DNA of 64,000 nucleotides from Bolinopsis microptera. Lineage: Eukaryota > Ctenophora > Tentaculata > Lobata > Bolinopsidae. The first letter of the stretch is position 1. Each line of letters begins with the position of its first letter. The position numbers were made by a program, and so were the translations under genes. Shown one piece after another: positions 34,723-45,539 of the stretch. Below the pieces are notes generated by a model. It saw nothing but the letters and a program-made list of their open reading frames with translations, had not been told where the DNA came from and did no database searches. The DNA lies in assembly GCF_026151205.1 (NCBI RefSeq), contig NC_087082.1, forward strand, positions 2,322,001 through 2,386,000, in the 5' to 3' direction.

Positions 34723-36094
34723 ATTTTACGGTAACCGTTGTCTAGACCCAGGACGTCTTATCCCAGCATTTAGTGCCCCATCTACGGTGGGTCCCGGATA
34801 ATTCGAGCCTAGGTTACAACCGAACAGAATATCGAGATTATCTTAAGTTCATGTCCCATGACCTCTGGCCCCAAAGATTGTGGGCTGTGGCCCATCGACT
34901 TTCTGAATGGATCGTGGATCATTGATGTCTCATTGATCATTCATCGCTCCTTGATCATTGATCTATAAGACCATAGATTTAACACTAACGACAACGTCAA
35001 TGCAAGGTACCCAGTAAGTGGTCGTTGGTTGTGACGTCAATAGGCCACAAACTCTGTAATAGTCTAATGTGATAGTGATACTCGTCTAAAATTCCTTTGA
35101 AGAAGCAACTCGAGCGGCAGTATGTTATAAAGATACCTCCGGTTTTATGTTCACTGTACTTGTAAGCAGAGCTTTAAGTACCTTTGAATAAGAATTTGCC
35201 GCTGCATTGGCCCGATACTTAGCGCAGGAAGTTGTTAGAGCTAGCGGTTCTAGGAAAGTTATTGGGATGTGAGGTTTTGCGGCTGAACGCTGTGGGGCAC
35301 ATCGTCACTGGTAATAGAAATATAGGGCATGAAGTTCTGGGCAGGTCAAGATGAGTACACTAAGTAAAGAGTAAAGAGGGTACCAACTGTTGTGACCTGG
35401 CGTAAAGTTTGGGCCACCTTATACAAATTTAACCAGTTACCAGCGTCCAGTATATGAAAATCTGTTCAATACGTTTCTAATAAACGACCCCTCTATTTTT
35501 AATACGCCTCACTAAAACCGCGCTCCATTTTCAGTACGCCTGAGTACGTGTGATCCTCTTGGTATGCCCTCCCAACAGGGGTTCACAACGTCACGATGCA
35601 GTGTGGTAGCCATAGAAACGCCTAGACAGCAAAGAGAGGTGTCGTAACTCACGAAAGAAGAAAGTTCCCTGTACATATAGTTTGACCGCAGACACTTGAA
35701 ATGAAGAACTGCGAGTCCATACTGACAATCAGCTAATAAATTAATTGGCTTGACTCCAGCGCGCTGCTATTTTTATTGTACATTTCTTGATGTTTGAAAA
35801 TTTTCTCAGTTATGATGATTGTTTACCATTGACTTAAATTTATCCTCCATGAAAAACTCTATATTCTTTAAAACATTATAGCTATGTATTGACTATCAGG
35901 GGAAAGAGAGTTTCCTTTAAGTTTATTCGTTAAAAATGAAATTGAGTTCGATTTAATCTCATTACAATTTTACTTAAAACTTCATTTACACAGTATATTT
36001 TACGCTATAATCAGAAAGATTTCCCGGAACTATTGATATAATACAGTATGGTGAATGGTCGACTTATTCGGATTAGAGAGTTTAGAAGTGTCAT

Positions 36095-36188
36095 ACAAGC
36101 GGAATGCGGTGGTCCACGTGGTTTTGCACGTGTTCTCTGTAAATTTTGGCACGTGACTAGCACACGTGTACCACCACATTCCACTTGT
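36095..36188. repeat. 94-bp imperfect inverted repeat with four CACGTG sites
   Basis: ACAAGCGGAATGCGGTGGTC at the left returns inverted at the right as ACAAGTGGAATGTGGTGGTA. Four CACGTG hexamers sit inside. Could be a tiny MITE or a cruciform-forming regulatory site. Confidence 0.6.
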
Positions 36189-37469
36189 TTTAGTCTTAGA
36201 AACTGGGCCTGAATCTGGGCCCTATATTTAGAACACCCTATTATTTAGATACACACTAGGATTTAATTAAATTGTTCACGCAGATTTTGATATGTTCACA
36301 TTTATGTTTCGTATAAATTTTCATAAATCAAACTTTCTACTACTTTCTTTGCACAGTGCACACGATGTTTCCGATTCACGGTTTGGACTGTTTGTTAGAT
36401 ATTCGACAGAGCATATATAATTATAACTATAATCACATATAGTTAAAATTATATATTTATATAATTGTAATCATATAATTACATCCCCCTGATCCTGTTT
36501 ACCGTTTTGTTTTGTTTGTTTTGTTTATCGAGATCGGGTCATCTATTAAAGCACCGCTGCACGTGCAATTACATCTGTGAGTCTTGAGTAGGTGCATCAT
36601 TAATCATGCACTAGCTCTGCGTTCATTTTATCCTAATACCTTAAAATGCACAGAGGAAATGTTGAAACTTCTTAGAAAGTTTCTGTGTACTGGTGCTTTA
36701 AAACAGAAGATCAGTTATACTTAGTGTAAGCAAGGTAGTCATGATCAATCATGACTAGCTTACCTTTATGAAGTGATAATTCGCTGAATTCACTAAGTTT
36801 TTATTTCTATTTATTGAGTATAGTATGATGTGAATTAAATTTATTTTATGAAATTTTGATTATGAAAGAAACGAGACAACCATACTTTTCCTTTAGATTT
36901 CCTTTAGACCATGTTTTCTGGTCCGATGCAAACCGTTTGGATGGTTTAACATACAGATTTTGAATTCCGACTCACTTGACCCGCATTACTTGAACTATTA
37001 AAATGTTCATCACGTCCTATGCTATAACGTTTGATAATTTGTTGATAATGAGAATTTACTTAATCAGAGTTGACCTAGATTGTTGTTGACGTAAGTGTGA
37101 AAGATAATGTTCGAGGGTTCACAGCATCGTTTTAGATCACCCGTGCATGAAATGAGCCATACTTGAAATATACTCTAATTTGGTGGCCTTCATTACAAAC
37201 CATACTGATTAAGTTTTTGTAATGGCCATTTAAACGATGCTAAATCCCGACGCGTTTTGAATTTGAAGAGCTTATTGTGGATTTGTCTCGATCTTATCAA
37301 CGACTTGTTTATATATTGATATTCTAATTTGTTATGTTTTAATAACAAGTTTGTCGTCTTGGTGACCGAATATTGTGATAACCAAGCCGACACTGTTCGA
37401 TATGTTCTAAATCTTATTGATCACATTCATATCCTTGTTTTAGTCGAGTCCCAACTCTCAGTTTTATTT

Positions 37470-37541
37470 ACTGGGCGGCGCTCAGCCTGTCATTCCGCCG
37501 AATCTTTATTTATGAACATAATAGCCTGGGGTCCCCAGGTA
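37470..37541 (-). repeat. Dispersed repeat, copy A (inverted)
   Basis: Reverse complement reads TACCTGGGGACCCCAGGCTA, then GATTCGGCGGAATGACAGGC and GCCCAGTA. Same family as 43078-43168 and 44340-44414. Confidence 0.7.
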
Positions 37542-38238
37542 AAGTTTTGTAGGAACAGTTCAAATTGTTCCCTGAGAAAATGCTACAATTACTACCAAAA
37601 GTCACATCCGACTAGCTTCCATCTCTGTGCCCGACACTTGCAACTTCGGATGTAGCGCAACGCTCTGCTCAGTTGATGAATTATATTATGTGGGTGGTGA
37701 GGTATGACCCCAGGTGGGTTAGGGACTCCGCCCCAGGTACAAGATATAAACTCTCTGCTTTAGCGTGATTCCTTACGAACCACTTGGTCACTGAAGTTGC
37801 TCTCGTCACCCACCGTCAACTCCACCAAAATCACTTCCTTTTAACTTCGTCTGACCACACTAAAATGATCTCTCAGCTGAGCATGTCTTGAGGGAACAGC
37901 GCTGGAAAGTCATCCTCATCCCTCACCACCTGCCAATATATAGCCGTCTCAAAGAAGCTCACTTAGTTTTAATCTTAAAGTCGCGGTTTCTCAGTTTCTA
38001 TAACTACTAGCACTGCTTACTATACAAATAATAACTGTTCGATGACTTTAATTTTTCGATCATGACTTAATTTTTTGAACAAGTGAACAAATATCTAGAA
38101 TCTTTTAAAATTCATTATATAAAAGAAATTACCCAAGAAAACATCCAATATACATTCCCTTCCAGTCCAACGGCAAAGATTTCACGACAAAAATACTTGC
38201 CATATTGATAAATTCAAAGTTAATTCAAATTAATAGCA

Positions 38239-38244
38239 TTTATT
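38239..38244 (-). terminator. Poly(A) signal of the metalloproteinase gene
   Basis: AATAAA on the minus strand, about 70 bp past the stop codon at 38314-38316. Confidence 0.6.
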
Positions 38245-38313
38245 AGCTATAATACAATCCCTTCAATGACTATGAGTCTTCAGTCTCTATACCCAATCTC
38301 CGCTGCCGAATGA

Positions 38314-41300
38314 TTAGCCTCGTCCTCCAGGTGCTCTACCTCCACCACCACCACCAGGTAGCCCTCCAAATCTTGACCCCTCTATTTCGTCCCGGTCTCG
38401 GATGTATTCTGCAAAATTATAATTGATATTATATCTGTTAAGTTGGAATATGAGAATATGGAAGGGAAGTGAAACTAAAATTATCATAATCTAGAATCGT
38501 CGGTACTCGGTACAGCCCCAGTTCAAATTACACTCCTCAATCATATAATCTATGCCCTGACAAGAGCCTGGATCAGAATCCTGTTATTTCGACGATATGT
38601 GAATAATACCTTAAGTACAGTGAATTTGTATGCCAAAAAAGTAAAACGCCAACTAACCATTATTGTCATGATTTCCAACGTCCTCGGGACTTGATGTTGT
38701 AGCCGTGAACACGCTAGCACTCACTGTGGGACGTTCTGTGAAGTTCACATCACAGGTTCCAAGACAAGCACTTGATTTCACTGTTCCATACTCCTGTCTT
38801 ACCTTTAGACTGAACTTTGATTTCCTGTCTATCAATGAAAAGATCACAAATGCTTCATTGCTATTGATAACGATATTTCTCATTGATTGGCATACTTTAA
38901 TCTCACCGCCACAGCCTTCGTTCGACTGGAAGATCCGTATGTGCTCCCTTGACTGACACGTTCGCTTCAAATTTACTGAATAGGGAGAAAGAACAAGGCG
39001 ATATCCAGGTTGTGCGACTAAGTGGACGATGCACTGTTTGCCCTTTGGCGCGGTTCTGAAGGAGAAGCTCCTGTCCCTTGTGCTTGTTACACTAATTTTC
39101 TTGTAGCAATGGCTACCAGCATCTATCTCAACATAACCCAGACCGTGATTCTCAGCTCCGTCTTTACTCTGACTTGCTTTAATAACTTCTCCTCCGTCTA
39201 AAATGGTGGAAAAGTTGTCACAGTATTTCACTCCAGCTCCGTCCCTGCTTCCGGCATCCACAACCTCAACATTTCCCTCACACCTTCCGTAACCATCGAC
39301 AGGAGAACTGAAATCGAAGCAAGCAAATGACTTCGTTTCCATCCCGTAATTGTAGGAACAGTCTCCTTCCAGTGAGATACCATTCATTGTTAAATACTGT
39401 GAGGAATTCAGTTGGTGTACGCATTCAAAGACCTCGTACTCCAACACCAGACCACTTTCCTCAACTGACCCGTCACTGTGGAAGTAAACAAGGGTGTCTC
39501 CAAGGGTGCGGAACTCTAACGCCCCTTGCCCACAGTATCTTTGAGCAGTTCCATTCTCCGCCGTGTACACCTCTACAAAGTCATATTTGCAGTTTTTGTC
39601 ATACTCGATGTTCATGCTATCGATTTTCACAATCAGCTCCCTTCCCTGGTCGTTCCGTGGAATGTAAAGAATGCAGTCCGTGTTTGGGAAGTACAGATTA
39701 GCGGTGTCGGTGAATGGCTGCCAAATTCCACTTTCCAGGAATTGTCTGTTGTAGTCACGTGTCCCATAGACAGAACAGCCCTGATATCCCTCAGATGATA
39801 TAGTGTAGTACTTCACTGAGAAACTTCCGGACTCTTGGGGCTTGAACTTGATGAAGAATGTACTAGAGGTGAAGTAGGTGACCCCTGTTCCATCCTCAGA
39901 GCAGCTTCCGATCAAACTTTCTTCGCCATCCTCCTCAGATTCAAGCAGTTCATACCTTGAACAATGGTCTCCTATGTGGTCAACTATGATTAGGATTTCT
40001 TTGTTAGGATCAGTCGAGTTTATTACATAGACGCATTCTTCATGATCATCTAGGACTGGATGGTCTTGTGTCACCAAACCCTCAGAGTCTTCTAGAACAG
40101 TTCTGCATGGGGGCTTTGGTTGCTCAGCTTCATAGATAAGCAGAATTTTGAATCCAGCTGCTTGTTTTAAGGAATCAGAGATAAAATTGATAGTCAGAAC
40201 TTTAGACTCAAATGTAAGGGACTGAGTTTGCGGCCCACACAGTTTATGTGACAATAAAATGCCATCCTGTTCTATAATTTGGAGGTAATCAAACGCGCAC
40301 TCTTCTCCCCCATCCTCCAGTTCAAACTTAATAAAGTGCATAGTGACCGCTCTCATTCCTGGAGGAATACTGATCGTCCAGGTGCAATTCATCCCATTCG
40401 GATAAATCTCTGGATAGTACGGGCTGCTCAGAATATTTTCCGTTATCTCACCGCATTTTAACTGCCAATTGTTGGGACCGTCCGTGGCAAAGGTTGCAAG
40501 AACAGATCCTGAGAAAGTGTTAGTTGTTTGCTTTTGAGAAGGTGTTTCTGAGGTTGTTATTTCCTCTTCATCTGCAGCTGATGTAGTTGCAGATGTTGGA
40601 GTTGTGGTGAATTCGTCGATACCACCGGGACCCTCTGAAGTCGAGGCTGTCACTACTTTCGGATCCTCAGCTTTGTCGCAACTCTCCGACCCGTATAGGG
40701 ACCGGATGTTGTCGATATCATGGGAAGAAAGTGGTCGGCTATTTCCTCCTTCACAGCGTTCTTTGACGAAATCTGTGTTGAAGTATGCGAACATGATAGA
40801 GGTCTTGTGGAAGGAATGTCCGAGACCCAGCAGATGGCCTATCTCGTGCAGAGCTACCGAATAGAGCTCACAATTGTTAGACCAATCCTCATCCTCGTCG
40901 AAATGTGCTTTTCCAAGGGGAGGGTAAAATGCATGGGCCTTGACTCCACCAGGGCCATCAAAGGAACAATCTTTAGGGGGGTCGTGGCGCCAGCTAGCGA
41001 ACTTCACTTCGATATCTGGAGACTGCGCTATGTCGACCAGTCTGAAGGATAGTGTTGAACACTCTGCCCAGGCTGTAAAGGCGGCACTGATCACTAACTT
41101 AGCTTGATCATTTTGGGGAGTTGTGTTTTCAAGAGCAAAAGTTAAATCGTGTTTATTCCACTTCGGTGTTGACCAACCAGCGTTTCTTTTCCGTCTGGAA
41201 ACCTCTTGGCCAAGAAAGAATCTCGTCAAACTACTGCTCGTATCTATGATGTCGGGGTTTTGACAGCGAGGTGTCATCATCATCCCGATAGTGTCATCGT

Positions 41301-41577
41301 CAAACACCCCTGACTGCTCTACCCCTGCATAAAGCTGTAGTTTCTTTACCACTTCTACCGGGATCTCATTCATGCCAGCAAGTTCGTCATCACCAGACAT
41401 GGATCGAGCTGCAGCAAATTCGGGCAGAATATTTATGCCCACTGGAACAGTATCAGAAGTACCCAGATAGCCGAACTGTTGAAGAAAAGCAGCCCTCGTC
41501 CTGAAGTCTGACTTGAAATCTACTTCTAGGGCCTTTAATTGCACCAACAAACAACATATTATAACAAACGTAAACAT
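38314..41577 (-). CDS. Secreted matrix metalloproteinase with CUB domains
   Basis: Exons (minus) 41577-38658 and 38408-38314; donor G|GTTAGT, acceptor TTTTGCAG, joining to a tail ending GRAPGGRG. Signal peptide 1-16; propeptide with cysteine switch PRCQNPD (103-109; family consensus PRCGxPD); furin site RRKR (128-131); catalytic domain with AHAFYPPLGKAHFDEDEDWS (214-233), zinc site HEIGHLLGLGH (244-254) and Met-turn SIMF (260-263). A Thr-rich linker (about 323-356) leads to CUB domains at about 375-484, 491-597 and 601-719, then a Cys-rich region to residue 973. It cleaves extracellular matrix or secreted proteins after furin activation; CUBs usually supply substrate or partner binding. Typical MMPs carry hemopexin repeats here; CUB tails are known from astacins and ADAMTS13. 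The 2.9-kb single exon is unusual in this intron-rich window. Confidence 0.9.
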
Positions 41578-42903
41578 GCCAAAGTGCGAAGAGAAAAATG
41601 AAGCACGAATTTTACCGGGTGGAACCCGACCCCGGATAATAATTGAATTGTTATCAGCTAGTTGGAAGGGACAGTCTTCTTTTGCTCGTTAGCCAATAAT
41701 GCGAGTTGCAAACGGCAACAAATGGTGAAATTAGAAATGCAGATTTTATCACAGGAAACCTGACCCAGGGCACGATTGAATTACTATTTGGAGGGCATCT
41801 AGTTTCCTTACTCTAATTTGAGTCAAAATCACGTCCTCTTTGAGCAGTTGAAATCATGTTGACGAATATTACGAATTGCCTATTTTAAGGAGCATGATGA
41901 AGATTATTAATTATAGAATAGTTGGGTGAGATCAGAGTGACGAATATTAGATTTAGAGTAAATATCAACAAAAGTGACCTCTCCGAATATTATATATATT
42001 ATATATAATGATCAGCATAGTATGTAGCGGGTTAAACCTAAATCATAACTATGCGTGTTTCTTACCTAACCGGTTCTGTCTGGAAATCTCATTTCTATGT
42101 TAAGATTTTCTGCACTCACATGCAGACTGCAGAGAAGCAAGGAAATTGCCAGTAAGGTTGGGCAAGATATGGGCCGTAAAACAAGTGAGATGCTGAATAC
42201 AACTAAAAATTCAAACTACTGTTAGTGTTAGTCCGCAATGCACCCAAATCATATTCCTGTAATGTGTAATGTTAATTTCAGATTTTTGACGAAATTGGAA
42301 CTGAGAGTTGGAAGTGGAACTGGACAATGACGACAGACTGGGACTGGTTCCCGACCTGTAAGTGTATGTGTGACTGTGTACCCTCAAGGTACGGGTATAA
42401 CTTTTACTTATAACTATAAGCTTATACTTTGAGTTTGAGTGACCGGCCACTCATGATCATGCCAGACTCTTACTTGTTTCCTGTAAACATTTAAGAAGAC
42501 GGTAATATTTATTACTTCATCACTATAAAGCAGTATAGGCAGTTTAGTTGTGAATTGGTGAAAATAACAAGAATGAAGAAATGGACTTATTTTATTCAAA
42601 ATCATTTTCGAATTATAACTTTATGATTTGACGTAAGACAACCGTTACAAAACACACAAATATTATTACCAAACGTGTTCTGTAACAAGTATTCAACGTT
42701 ATAACGGGTGACACTCGTAAAATATCTGATCCATATATATATTAGGACCGTCGACGAGTCCAACTTTGCTACACGTTGTATACCTCTCGTGCACGCGAAG
42801 CCGGCCGCCGGGGTTATTATACAGCGTGTGTCAAGTCCAACTCGGCGCGCGTCCTGGTAGCTTAATATAAACCTACAAATTCTACGTTAATGAGCATGTG
42901 TGT
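41578..42903. other. Upstream of the metalloproteinase gene; no gene seen
   Basis: Presumed promoter side of the minus-strand metalloproteinase. No clear TATA box near the ATG. A palindromic TATATATTATATATAATG run lies at about 41990-42010 and a CpG-rich patch at about 42775-42855. Confidence 0.5.
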
Positions 42904-42911
42904 GTGATGAG

Positions 42912-43067
42912 CAGGGACAAAAGGATTTTGCGATTATTTTGGCCAAAAATCGCGATAACGCGAATTTTAACAGACTATACATTAAACTATACATAAAATT
43001 TGTTGCAAATAATGGGAAAAATCGCGATTCCGTACATCATACATGTCGCGATTTCCTTTTGTCCCTG
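42912..43067. mobile_element. hAT-type MITE, copy 2 (156 bp)
   Basis: Same family as 30574-30722: ends CAGGGACAAAAGGATTTTGC / GCGATTTCCTTTTGTCCCTG and shared internal ACATTAAACTATACATAAAA. Flanked by a perfect 8-bp duplication GTGATGAG (42904-42911 and 43068-43075), which fixes both ends and the hAT assignment. Confidence 0.9.
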
Positions 43068-43077
43068 GTGATGAGGA

Positions 43078-43168
43078 TTACCTGGGGACCTCAGGCTATC
43101 ATTGATCATGTTCAATGTTCATTAACATGAGAATAGGTGGAATGATAGGCTGATCGCGCGGCCCAGTA
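43078..43168 (+). repeat. Dispersed repeat, copy B
   Basis: Starts TTACCTGGGGACCTCAGGCT, ends GGAATGATAGGCTGATCGCG then GCCCAGTA. Carries an internal insertion relative to copies A and C. Followed within about 115 bp by the first decamer array. Confidence 0.7.
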
Positions 43169-43282
43169 ACAGTTAATGTGGCAGTTGGTTTACTGCTACA
43201 ATGTACAAACTGCTACAAACTAGAACTTACTGCTACAAACTGCTGCAAACACACAAAGGCAAACGGCGCGCACGCGAATGCA

Positions 43283-43326
43283 GCAGTGAGTAGCAGTTAG
43301 TAGCAGTTAGTAGCAGTTAGTAGTAG
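43283..43326. repeat. (GTAGCAGTTA)n decamer array 1
   Basis: About four units of AGTAGCAGTT. The same unit forms a longer array at 44238-44318. Confidence 0.85.
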
Positions 43327-44237
43327 GTAGTGCGCCATCGACAGTGAGCCGCGCGTGCCGACTGTAGGATGGTTTTTTAGCGCTAATTTCGGCCAGCACA
43401 ATTTTCTTCAAACAAATAGATATTAAGTTGCTCTAACCAGAGCCCTCTCGCTTGCAGTAGCGCGCAGTACGCGTAGGCACATGGCTAGGTGAAGATATTA
43501 AGTATCCTTCCCGACCTTCGTATCACGTTGCGACCCCCACGGTCGTTTCCTGACGATACAGGGGGAGCCGCGCACTTCGTGCGCGGCGGGTCATACAACG
43601 TATGACAACCCGACCACTGATTGCAACAAAAATTGGTAAGCTTACTCATAGACTTACAAGGAAAGTGTCCGAAAAGTTTAAAGCATATCCAACCATCAGA
43701 CATTATGTTACAGCTAAAAGCAGCGTATTTCGCCCCATTTTTATCACTATATCAACTCCGATATCCAGCAAATTTTTCGGACAGTTGTGAAAGCCCTATT
43801 GGAAGGTCGTCGCTAATTTTCAGAATGATCTCATTCAAGGAACTGAAGTCGAAGATATATCCAAATAATACGACAAAAATCAACGAATTTGGTCAAATTT
43901 GGTCAAATTACGCGACTTTTACAGTTGACGGATGTTACTCGTCTAAATTTCTTCGAAGTAGCGCGCGCCGCTTTCTTCTCGAAATGTTGGCCCGATGGCA
44001 AGTGCTATGAAGTAGCGCGCGCCGGGCCAGATCATTAACAATGGTCAACTTTTACAGCTAATTTTGCTCCGAAAGCCGCGCACCATCAAATATGGCACCT
44101 AGGCGAAACTCACTGATCTTTCCAAAAAGATATGACAAATTTGGTATTGTGAAAATTCTCACAGTCTCTAGAAAACATGACAATGGTACAAAAATTCTTA
44201 AAATCCGAGCAAGTTTATTTTTATGGTGCACCCCCTT

Positions 44238-44318
44238 TTAGTAGCAGTTAGTAGCAGTTAGTAGCAGTTAGTAGCAGTTAGTAGCAGTTAGTAGCAGTTA
44301 GTAGCAGTTAGTAGCTTC
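44238..44318. repeat. (GTAGCAGTTA)n decamer array 2
   Basis: Eight near-perfect units, ending just before dispersed-repeat copy C. Confidence 0.9.
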
Positions 44319-44339
44319 ACATAGCCATGTGTCTACGCT

Positions 44340-44414
44340 TACCTGGGGACCTCAGGCTATTATGTTCATAAACATAGAGATTCGGCGGAATGACAGGCTG
44401 AGCGCGGCCCAGTA
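44340..44414 (+). repeat. Dispersed repeat, copy C
   Basis: TACCTGGGGACCTCAGGCTA, TTATGTTCATAAACATAGAG, TTCGGCGGAATGACAGGCTG, then GCGCGGCCCAGTA. Direct orientation relative to copy B. Confidence 0.75.
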
Positions 44415-45173
44415 TGAGTAAATACAGCTCGACATAATTGATAATCTTGTAGCGCGATGCACTACTAGGCCGCGCCGCGCATCTTCTCGCAACCACATGC
44501 AGATCGGCGAGATGCGAAGGATTGACATCGTGAATCAAAAAATAATCGTGCTGCACTACACGGTGCATTTTTATTATTCAGATCATTGCGTCTTTATAAA
44601 ATAAACGGAGTGTATGCGAAAACTGAAAAATATATACAATATAGATATAATATCATAAAAAGAAATTGCGCTTTGAGGTATTAAAGACAACAGTTATTTC
44701 GATAAGGGGGGACAGAGGGCCCAAGTTGCGATATAAACTAGACAATATTGAAGATTTAGACTTAAATATTGAGGCCTTTGGCTAGAGAATACTTTCTTAG
44801 ATATTTTGGACAGTTTAGGCCCGTGGCCAGTTTTCAAAAAATATTGATATAATATATCCATACCAACATTAACAATTTATCGAATACAATTTTATTAAAT
44901 ATTATCAAATACAACATAATATAAAACCAATTCATACTTCTCTATATGCCATGCATCTCTAATACTGTGTGCCTCAACATAATCGACACTGAGCCTTCTC
45001 TTTCCCCTCATTTTACTCAATTAGCCTGTAATTGACCAATTTGTGCAAATAATGTGATTTAGGTACACTTTTAACTATATTCATTGTCATATGTTGTATG
45101 ACCCGCCGCGCACGAGTGCACGGCTCCCCTTGTATCGTAGAAACTCTATAGTGAAACAACCGTGGGGGTTAAA

Positions 45174-45213
45174 CATCAATGGTCTTGCTTACTTTTAAGC
45201 AAGACCATTGATG
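45174..45213. repeat. Perfect 18-bp hairpin with a 4-nt loop
   Basis: CATCAATGGTCTTGCTTA, loop CTTT, then the exact reverse complement TAAGCAAGACCATTGATG. It starts a few bases outside the right inverted arm of the 43532-45169 element. Confidence 0.9.
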
Positions 45214-45539
45214 CTTGTTGAGCTGAAATACATCTGGGTTTATCGAACAGACTAAATAGTACAGAGAAGAAGGATTTTCTCAAACTGTACATGCTGATTA
45301 GCATATTGGACCAATAGTGTGGATGGGGCCGGGGTTTGATATGGAATCTTAACTGGAAGCCAGATGGGATCAACGAGTAGCCAGCCCTGCTTTCATAATA
45401 ATTTGTACGGGTAAAATATATTCACAATATGCCTAAAATTAATAAGCTGGTCATCCACTGCCTTCAATGTCTGTTGCTTGACTGCCTTCGACACTATATA
45501 TCTATGTCTATGTCTATTTCTTTGTTTTCAGCATGATAC

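Larger units (their letters stand above)
34723..38238. other. Intergenic, 3.5 kb, no gene
   Basis: Between the convergent EGF and metalloproteinase genes. Holds AATAAA at 35479-35484 (possible end of the EGF gene), a hairpin with clustered CACGTG (36095-36188), AT-rich palindromes near 36410-36485 and one copy of a dispersed repeat (37470-37541). Short open frames have no domain. Confidence 0.6.
43532..45169. mobile_element. Putative non-autonomous DNA element with ~80-bp inverted ends
   Basis: ACCCCCACGG, ACGATACAGGGGGAGCCG, GCGCGGCGGGTCATACAACG and TATGACAA at 43532-43607 return inverted at 45084-45169 with moderate divergence. The 1.6-kb interior is partly CpG-rich (CGCGCG runs), contains decamer array 2 and a dispersed-repeat copy, and shows no transposase. 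No clear target duplication, so the boundaries are provisional. Confidence 0.5.

Noticed and set aside
39327-41052. Several plus-strand frames of 60-124 codons
   Set aside because: Antisense shadows of the metalloproteinase exon.
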